A DNA stretch of 10,320 nt from positions 1-10,320 of the forward strand of contig CAZOHN010000131.1 in NCBI GenBank assembly GCA_964579325.1, read 5' to 3'. Position numbers and translations under genes: made by a program. The notes below the pieces were generated by a model. It was given only the letters and a program-made list of their open reading frames with translations. It made no database searches and was not told the DNA's origin. The stretch comes from CAZOHN01 sp964579325 (lineage in GTDB: Bacteria; Pseudomonadota; Alphaproteobacteria; Rhodobacterales; Rhodobacteraceae). Of this stretch, positions 6,137-10,320 are shown piece by piece. Within the stretch, counting starts at the first letter, position 1. Each line of letters begins with the position of its first letter.

Positions 6137-6721
6137 GTTTACCTGCGCCCGGTCGCCCATGGCAAAACGCCGAAGCACGGCGGGGTAGAGCCGGTGCTCC
6201 TGTACCAGCACCCGAGCGGCGAGCACCTCGGGCGTATCGTCGGACAGAACGGGCACCCGCGCCTGTCCGAGGATGGGCCCGACATCGAGATCGGGGATCA
6301 CCTCATGCACCGTGCAGCCAGCCTCGGCATCGCCGGCCGCAAGCGCTCGGGCATGGGTGTGCAGACCGGGATACTTCGGCAGAAGCGAGGGGTGGATGTT
6401 GAGCATCCGGCCCTGCCAGCGGGTCACGAAGCCGGGCGTCAGTATGCGCATGAAGCCGGCGAGGCAGATGATGTCGGGCGCAGCCTGATCGAGCGTTGAG
6501 CTCAGCGCCTCCTCGAACGCCTCGCGCGTCGGAAAGCTGCGGTGGTCCACTGTGGCCGCAGGGACGCCGCGCGCTTCGGCCCTGGCGAGCCCCCCTGCTC
6601 CGGGCACGTTCGACACGACAAGCACAGGAGTCGCAGGGTGTCCGGGCTGCGCCATGTCGGCCAGAAGCGCCTCCATGTTCGAGCCGCCCCCCGAGATCAG
6701 GATCGCGACCCGCCGCGTCAC
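6128..6721 (-). CDS. purN: Phosphoribosylglycinamide formyltransferase
   Basis: 197 residues. PurN transfers the formyl group of 10-formyltetrahydrofolate to glycinamide ribonucleotide, step 3 of purine synthesis, in the cytoplasm. The family motifs are complete: the phosphate-binding loop ISGGGSNMEALL (9-20), the folate region CLAGFMRILTPGF (86-98), the catalytic N108 and H110 in NIHPSLLPKYPGLHTH, GCTVHEV (135-141), and D146 in DLDVGPI, equivalent to the E. coli catalytic Asn-His-Asp triad. The start is a GTG at 6721 that overlaps the purM stop (GTGA, 6718-6721), so the two are translationally coupled. The length is slightly below that of E. coli PurN (212). It converges on the Hint-domain gene with a 6-bp gap. 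Confidence 0.97.
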   Translation of the reverse strand: MTRRVAILISGGGSNMEALLADMAQPGHPATPVLVVSNVPGAGGLARAEARGVPAATVDHRSFPTREAFEEALSSTLDQAAPDIICLAGFMRILTPGFVTRWQGRMLNIHPSLLPKYPGLHTHARALAAGDAEAGCTVHEVIPDLDVGPILGQARVPVLSDDTPEVLAARVLVQEHRLYPAVLRRFAMGDRAQVNLG

Positions 6722-7764
6722 TCCAGCGCGCCGCGGTAGGTGACCCCCTCGCCCTTCGTCACCCGACCAAGCGCAACCACGCGCTCGCCCATCTCGGCAA
6801 AAAGCAGCGCCAGCGCCTCGGCCCAGGCGCGGTCCACCACGAGGATCAATCCAATCCCGCAGTTGAATGTGCGCAGCATCTCGGCTTCGGCGATGCCCCC
6901 TGTCTGCCGCATCCAGCGGAACACCGGAGGCAGGCTCCAGGCCGAAAGGTCGATCTCGGCGCCGAGCCCCTCGGGCAGGACGCGCGGCAGGTTACCGGAG
7001 ATGCCGCCGCCGGTGATGTGTGCGAGCCCACGGACACCGCCTTCGCGGATCGCGGCGAGAACGGCTCGGACATAGAGCCGGGTGGGCGCGAGAAGTTCCT
7101 CGCCGACGCTGCCCTTCGCCCAGGGCGCAGCATCGTCCCAGCCGAGGCCCGTGATCTCCACGAGCCGCCGCACCAGCGAGTACCCATTGGAGTGGACACC
7201 GTTGGAGACGAGCCCGAGGAGAAGGTCGCCCTCCGCCACGCCCTGTGGCAAGGCGCGCCCGCGCTCCATGGCGCCGACCGCGAACCCGGCAAGGTCAAAG
7301 TCGCCACCGTGGTACATGCCGGGCATCTCGGCGGTCTCGCCGCCCACCAGCGCACATCCGCAGGCTTCGCAGGCGGCGGCGATCCCCTCGATCACCCGCG
7401 CCGCCTCGTCGATCCTCAGCTTCCCGGTGGCGAAGTAGTCGAGGAAGAACAACGGCTCGGCGCCCTGGCAGACGAGGTCGTTGACACACATCGCCACGAG
7501 GTCTTGCCCGATGCTATCGAGCCTTCCGGTGTCTATCGCGATGCGCAGCTTGGTGCCGACCCCGTCGGTCGCCGCCACCAGGATCGGATCCGCATAGCCC
7601 GCCGCCTTGAGGTCGAAGAGCGCGCCGAACCCGCCAAGGCCCGCCATGGTACCCGGACGGGCGGTCCGCGCCGCCGCGGGCTTGATCCGTTCGACGAGGT
7701 CATCGCCCGCCTCGATGTCGACGCCCGCCTCGGCATAGCTCACACCGTTTCCGTGCCCGGCCAT
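6718..7764 (-). CDS. purM: Phosphoribosylformylglycinamidine cyclo-ligase (AIR synthetase)
   Basis: 348 residues, close to E. coli PurM (345). PurM closes the imidazole ring of AIR from FGAM with ATP, step 5 of purine synthesis, in the cytoplasm. Visible family blocks are YAEAGVDIEAGDDLVERIKP (10-29), GGFGALFDL (44-52), VAATDGVGTKLRIA (63-76, nucleotide site), DLVAMCVNDLVCQGAEPLFFLDY (88-110), the region GGETAEMPGMY, GLVSNGVHSNGYSLVR, and HITGGGISGNLPRVLP. ATG start with GAGGGG upstream. It is the first gene of a purM-purN operon, the usual order in proteobacteria. A candidate promoter lies at 7798-7826. The upstream 115-bp spacer to the tRNA holds divergent promoters and no sign of a riboswitch. 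Confidence 0.98.
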   Translation of the reverse strand: MAGHGNGVSYAEAGVDIEAGDDLVERIKPAAARTARPGTMAGLGGFGALFDLKAAGYADPILVAATDGVGTKLRIAIDTGRLDSIGQDLVAMCVNDLVCQGAEPLFFLDYFATGKLRIDEAARVIEGIAAACEACGCALVGGETAEMPGMYHGGDFDLAGFAVGAMERGRALPQGVAEGDLLLGLVSNGVHSNGYSLVRRLVEITGLGWDDAAPWAKGSVGEELLAPTRLYVRAVLAAIREGGVRGLAHITGGGISGNLPRVLPEGLGAEIDLSAWSLPPVFRWMRQTGGIAEAEMLRTFNCGIGLILVVDRAWAEALALLFAEMGERVVALGRVTKGEGVTYRGALE

Positions 7765-7797
7765 CGCGCGCCCCTCGCCTTGTGATTGCCCTGCGGC

Positions 7798-7826
7798 GCT
7801 CTAGCAGCCGCAACCGCCCGCGTCCA
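7798..7826 (-). promoter_or_regulatory. Candidate purMN promoter
   Basis: On the - strand TGGACG (7821-7826) matches four of six -35 bases and TAGAGC (7798-7803) three of six -10 bases, with a 17-bp spacer. It predicts a start near 7791, about 27 bases before the purM ATG. It lies back-to-back with the tRNA promoter, with 13 bp between the two -35 boxes. Consensus matching only. Confidence 0.33.
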
Positions 7827-7839
7827 CAGCCGCCGGGGC

Positions 7840-7867
7840 TTGACCCGCCGCGCCACTGCCGCATAGG
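7840..7867 (+). promoter_or_regulatory. Candidate promoter of the CAU tRNA gene
   Basis: TTGACC (7840-7845) matches five of six -35 bases and is followed after 16 bp by CATAGG (7862-7867), three of six -10 bases. Transcription would begin near 7874, a few bases before the mature 5' end at 7880. A strong -35 with a poor -10 is common in GC-rich alphaproteobacteria. Confidence 0.42.
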
Positions 7868-7879
7868 CAGGGGGCGGCC

Positions 7880-7955
7880 GGGCCCGTAGCTCAATGGTTA
7901 GAGCAGAGCGCTCATAACGCTTTGGTTGGGGGTTCAAGTCCCTCCGGGCCTACCA
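7880..7955 (+). tRNA. tRNA with CAU anticodon, probably tRNA-Ile2
   Basis: A complete 76-base cloverleaf with CCA encoded (7953-7955). The acceptor stem GGGCCCG pairs with CGGGCCT, giving a G1-U72 wobble at its end. The D stem is GCTC/GAGC, the anticodon stem GAGCG/CGCTT, the loop CTCATAA with anticodon CAT at about 7914-7916, and the T stem GGGGG/CCCTC encloses TTCAAGT. Discriminator base is A. CAT tRNAs are initiator Met, elongator Met, or Ile2 whose C34 becomes lysidine by TilS. The initiator is excluded because its three G-C pairs at the anticodon-stem base and mismatched first acceptor pair are absent. The C4-G69 and C5-G68 pairs are those TilS uses in E. coli tRNA-Ile2, and the T-arm TTCAAGTCC also resembles it. 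Elongator Met remains possible. Confidence 0.95.
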
Positions 7956-7963
7956 TCCCGCCC

Positions 7964-9283
7964 TCAGCGCGGCAGCACGATCTCGGCGCGCAGTCCGCCG
8001 AGATCCACGCTGTCGCCAAGCCGCAGCGTGCCGCCGTGACCGCGCGCAACATCGGCCGCGATGGCAAGGCCAAGCCCCGCCCCGCCTCCGGTGTTGCGGT
8101 TGCGGGCGGGGTCGAGGCGGGTGAAGGGCCGCAGTGCCTCTTCCCGCCGCTCGGGGGGAATACCCGGTCCGTCGTCTTCGACGACGAATCGCAGCCAGTC
8201 ACTTCCCGCTTCGACGCCAAGCCGGACCCGCCCGGCATGGCGCAGCGCATTCTGTACCAGATTGTCGAGCGCCCGCCCCACCGCCCGGGGCCGGAGCGGG
8301 ACTGTCGTCTCGGTGCCCGGGCCGCAGACGAGGTCCACCTCCCGCCCCGTACGACGCGCATTCGCCACGGCCCGCGCCGCCAGCGCGGCGGGATCGGTCG
8401 GCTCAGACTCGCCAAGTGCATCGCCGCGCGCGAGAGCGAGGAAATCGTCGATCATCCGCTCCATCTCGACGACGTCGGACAGCATCGCCTCGGTCTCCGG
8501 GCCCTCGGGAGCCATGGACAGCCCCAACCTGAGCCGCGTCAGCGGGGTGCGCAGGTCGTGGCTGACCCCCGACAGCAGGAGCGTGCGTTGCTCGCGTGCG
8601 CGCTCGACCCGCGCCCTCATGTCGAGGAACGCCGCGCCTGCAGCGCGGACCTCGGTCGCTCCGCGGGTCCGGTACGGGACCACCCTGCCCCGCCCGAAGG
8701 CCTCGGCGGCCTCCGCGAGCTTGGTGATGGGGCGGAGCTGATTACGCAGGAAAACATAAGCGATTGCCGTCAAGAGGATGCCGGCAAAGGCCATGAGGAC
8801 AAGAAGCTGGTGCGGGTTCGAGGCCGAAACGCGCGACCGGGGGAAGTTGATCTCCAGTGCGCCGTGCGGGGTGTCGACCGCAAGCCGGACCCGGCGGATA
8901 TCTCCGCCAAGGTCGATGCCGACAAGTTGCGGCAGGAGCTCGGCCAGAACCGTCCGGACGCTGCGCCCCGAGAGGTCGTAGAAGAGCCGCGTCGAAGGCA
9001 CCCTCTCTTCGGAGAAACCGGCCGCGAACCCCAACTCCTCGCCCAGACCCGCGGCAACGGCAATCGCAACCTCCCGACCCGGGGCATTCGAGACCTCGTC
9101 GATCAGGAACTCCAGCGGGATCGCGATGCTGCGGGTCATCTGCTCGGTCACACGGTCGAAGTGGCGCTGGATGAAAACCACCGAGACAACAAGCTGAACC
9201 ACCGCGACCGGCAGGATCAGGATCAGCGCTGCCCGGCCATAGAGGCCGCGCGGCACGAAGCGTTTGAGCCAGCGGAAGAACAT
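7964..9283 (-). CDS. EnvZ-type sensor histidine kinase
   Basis: 439 residues in the order typical of class I membrane kinases. A first transmembrane helix lies at about 17-38, a periplasmic sensor of about 120 residues follows, a second helix spans about 158-180, then a HAMP linker (FLRNQLRPITKLAEAAEAFGRG, 178-199). The dimerisation helix carries the phosphoacceptor H242 in GVSHDLRTPLTRLRL. The ATPase domain has the N box (ALDNLVQNALRHA, N341 and N345), G1 (DDGPGIP, 370-376), the F box (LRPFTRLD, F387) and G2 (GGGAGLGLAIA, 399-409). It would autophosphorylate and pass phosphate to an OmpR-like regulator. No regulator gene lies next to it: the upstream neighbour is a divergent MBL hydrolase 40 bp away. 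ATG start at 9283 with a poor ribosome site; a later start is possible but would cut the N-terminal cytoplasmic tail. The signal is unknown. Confidence 0.95.
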   Translation of the reverse strand: MFFRWLKRFVPRGLYGRAALILILPVAVVQLVVSVVFIQRHFDRVTEQMTRSIAIPLEFLIDEVSNAPGREVAIAVAAGLGEELGFAAGFSEERVPSTRLFYDLSGRSVRTVLAELLPQLVGIDLGGDIRRVRLAVDTPHGALEINFPRSRVSASNPHQLLVLMAFAGILLTAIAYVFLRNQLRPITKLAEAAEAFGRGRVVPYRTRGATEVRAAGAAFLDMRARVERAREQRTLLLSGVSHDLRTPLTRLRLGLSMAPEGPETEAMLSDVVEMERMIDDFLALARGDALGESEPTDPAALAARAVANARRTGREVDLVCGPGTETTVPLRPRAVGRALDNLVQNALRHAGRVRLGVEAGSDWLRFVVEDDGPGIPPERREEALRPFTRLDPARNRNTGGGAGLGLAIAADVARGHGGTLRLGDSVDLGGLRAEIVLPR

Positions 9284-9323
9284 GGAGTAAGCCTAGACGT
9301 GGCAGCATCCGGGGAAAAGGGCG

Positions 9324-10199
9324 ATGGTCGGAGAGCAAGTGGCCGAGGGCGTGGAGCGGATCGTGGCGCCGAACCCAGGCCCGCTCACGGGGCCCGGCAC
9401 AAACACCTACATCGTGGGTACGGACCGCGTTGCACTGATCGACCCTGGCCCGGCATTGCCCGCGCACCGCGATGCGCTGCTTGCAGTGCTCGGCCAGCGC
9501 CGGGTGGTCGCGATCCTCGTGACCCACGCCCATCTCGACCACTCCGGCCTCGCGCCCGAGATGGCGGCGCTCACAGGAGCGCCCGTGCTGGCCGCCGGCC
9601 GCGCCATTGAGGCCCGAAGCGCGGAGATGGATGCACTGGCGGCCTCGGGTCTCGCCGGGGGTGGCGAGGGCCTCGACCTCGGCTTCGCGCCCGACCGTCG
9701 TGTCGGGGACGGTGAGGTTCTGGCTGGCCCGGGATGGCAGATCGAAACCATCGCGACGCCGGGGCACCTGCCCACCCACATGGCCTTCGCGCTTGGTCAG
9801 GTCGTGTTCACGGGCGACCACGTGATGGGTTGGTCGACAAGCCTCGTCTCGCCCCCCGACGGCGACATGGGGGACTACATGGCATCGCTCGACCGGCTGG
9901 CGCGACGCCCCGCGCGGCTCTACCTTCCGGGCCACGGCGCGCCGGTCACCGATCCGGCAGGCCGCGTCGCGGAACTCGCCGCCCACCGCCGCGCCCGCGA
10001 GGCCGCGATCCTGGCCCGGCTTGGGGATCGCCCCCAGGACGCGGCGGGTCTGGCCCGGGCGATCTACATCGACCTGGCACCCGCTCTCCTGCCCGCCGCA
10101 ACCCGCAACGTCCTCGCGCATCTCATTGATCTGCATCACAGAAAACTCGCCCAGATCGACGGCCCCCTGGCCTCCGACGCCGGCTTCAGCCGACCCTGA
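9324..10199 (+). CDS. MBL-fold metallo-hydrolase (LACTB2 type)
   Basis: 291 residues of a metallo-beta-lactamase fold with a C-terminal winged-helix-like extension. The zinc ligands are present: THAHLDH with H68, H70, D72 and H73, then H148 (ATPGHLPTH), D165 (FTGDHVMGW) and H204 (LPGHGAP). The N-terminus APNPGPLTGPGTNTYIVG (15-32) is typical of the LACTB2 and glyoxalase-II-like group. The C-terminal 80 residues (ELAAHRRAREAAILARL to NVLAHLIDLHHRKL) match the winged-helix tail of that group. LACTB2 in animals is a single-strand RNA endonuclease; bacterial relatives are unassigned, so nuclease, thioesterase or lactonase activity all remain possible. No signal peptide. ATG start with GGGGAAAAGGG just before it. 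It lies head-to-head with the kinase gene; promoter signals in the 40-bp spacer were not seen. Confidence 0.92.
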   Translation: MVGEQVAEGVERIVAPNPGPLTGPGTNTYIVGTDRVALIDPGPALPAHRDALLAVLGQRRVVAILVTHAHLDHSGLAPEMAALTGAPVLAAGRAIEARSAEMDALAASGLAGGGEGLDLGFAPDRRVGDGEVLAGPGWQIETIATPGHLPTHMAFALGQVVFTGDHVMGWSTSLVSPPDGDMGDYMASLDRLARRPARLYLPGHGAPVTDPAGRVAELAAHRRAREAAILARLGDRPQDAAGLARAIYIDLAPALLPAATRNVLAHLIDLHHRKLAQIDGPLASDAGFSRP

Positions 10200-10202
10200 A
10201 GT

Positions 10203-10227
10203 GCATCGCCTGCAGCGGCGCGAATGC
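10203..10227 (+). terminator. Possible terminator hairpin after the MBL gene
   Basis: GCATCGCC (10203-10210) pairs with GGCG (10217-10220) and ATGC (10224-10227) across a three-base bulge, enclosing a 6-nt loop. It lies four bases after the MBL stop codon. No T-run follows, and the tRNA-Asn promoter begins right after it. Confidence 0.33.
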
Positions 10228-10230
10228 CTC

Positions 10231-10259
10231 TGGACGCCCGCCGGGGCAGTTGCTATACG
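10231..10259 (+). promoter_or_regulatory. Candidate tRNA-Asn promoter
   Basis: TGGACG (10231-10236) matches four of six -35 bases and TATACG (10254-10259) four of six -10 bases, with the ideal 17-bp spacer. The start would be near 10266, six bases before the mature tRNA at 10272. Position and spacing make this the best promoter prediction in the window. Confidence 0.5.
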
Positions 10260-10271
10260 CGCCTCCGGTGT

Positions 10272-10320
10272 TCCGGCGTAGCTCAGCGGTAGAGCAGTTG
10301 ACTGTTAATCAATTGGTCGT
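10272..10320 (+). tRNA. tRNA-Asn (GUU), 5' part, cut by window edge
   Basis: The first 49 bases are present: acceptor strand TCCGGCG, TA, D stem GCTC/GAGC with loop AGCGGTA, anticodon stem GTTGA/TCAAT, and loop CTGTTAA with anticodon GTT at 10304-10306. The variable region and the T arm start at the right edge and are not visible. Asparagine identity follows from the anticodon. The 3' end, including whether CCA is encoded, cannot be judged. Confidence 0.93.

Noticed and set aside
6496..7785. A 429-codon + strand frame opposite purN and purM
   Set aside because: Shadow frame crossing two well-defined purine genes; basic low-complexity translation.
7922..9610. A 562-codon open frame on the + strand opposite the histidine kinase gene
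   Set aside because: It is antisense to a kinase with every catalytic box intact. Its translation is Arg/Pro/Gly-rich with no domain, and long antisense frames are expected in GC-rich coding DNA.
8742..10139. A 465-codon open frame on the - strand across the kinase and MBL genes
   Set aside because: It overlaps parts of two well-supported genes in other frames, crosses their divergent spacer, and shows no motif.

Overview
The window looks like chromosomal DNA of a GC-rich alphaproteobacterium, most likely a member of the Rhodobacteraceae. The grounds are the high GC content, the family-typical proteins (a Hint_2 protein, a DUF1638 protein next to a stand-alone corrinoid protein, a single-gene SufE), encoded CCA on the tRNA, and several non-ATG starts (GTG or TTG in four genes). 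I see no insertion sequence, prophage, CRISPR array or obvious composition break. No stretch over 300 bases lacks a gene.

Layout. Positions 1-1203 (+): the 3' part of a cobalamin-binding corrinoid protein, a 61-residue two-helix membrane miniprotein, and a DUF1638 protein. The last two overlap by 4 bp and probably form one operon with the first. This resembles the B12 methyl-transfer loci of Rhodobacteraceae, possibly a split methionine synthase. Positions 1214-3144 (-): a D-alanyl-D-alanine carboxypeptidase with an unusual acidic tail, then a SufE cysteine-desulfurase activator. Positions 3263-3772 (+): a small lipoprotein of unknown function. Positions 3785-4939 (-): ribonuclease D. Positions 5126-6121 (+): a Hint-domain protein of the hedgehog/intein type. 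Positions 6128-7764 (-): the purine operon purM-purN, with a 4-bp overlap. Positions 7880-7955 (+): a CAU-anticodon tRNA, more like tRNA-Ile2 than tRNA-Met. Positions 7964-9283 (-): an EnvZ-type sensor histidine kinase without an adjacent response regulator. Positions 9324-10199 (+): an MBL-fold hydrolase of the LACTB2 type, followed by the 5' two-thirds of a tRNA-Asn that runs off the right edge.

Most genes are housekeeping: cell-wall trimming, Fe-S assembly, RNA processing, steps 3 and 5 of purine synthesis, tRNAs. The parts least explained by known biology are the miniprotein/DUF1638 pair with its intercistronic hairpin, the Hint protein, the lipoprotein, and the orphan kinase that shares a 40-bp divergent spacer with the MBL hydrolase. 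Convergent gene pairs sit 6-12 bp apart, so transcription probably ends inside the opposing gene or at small hairpins spanning the stop codons. I did not find convincing evidence of a wholly new system; the best candidates are listed as findings.
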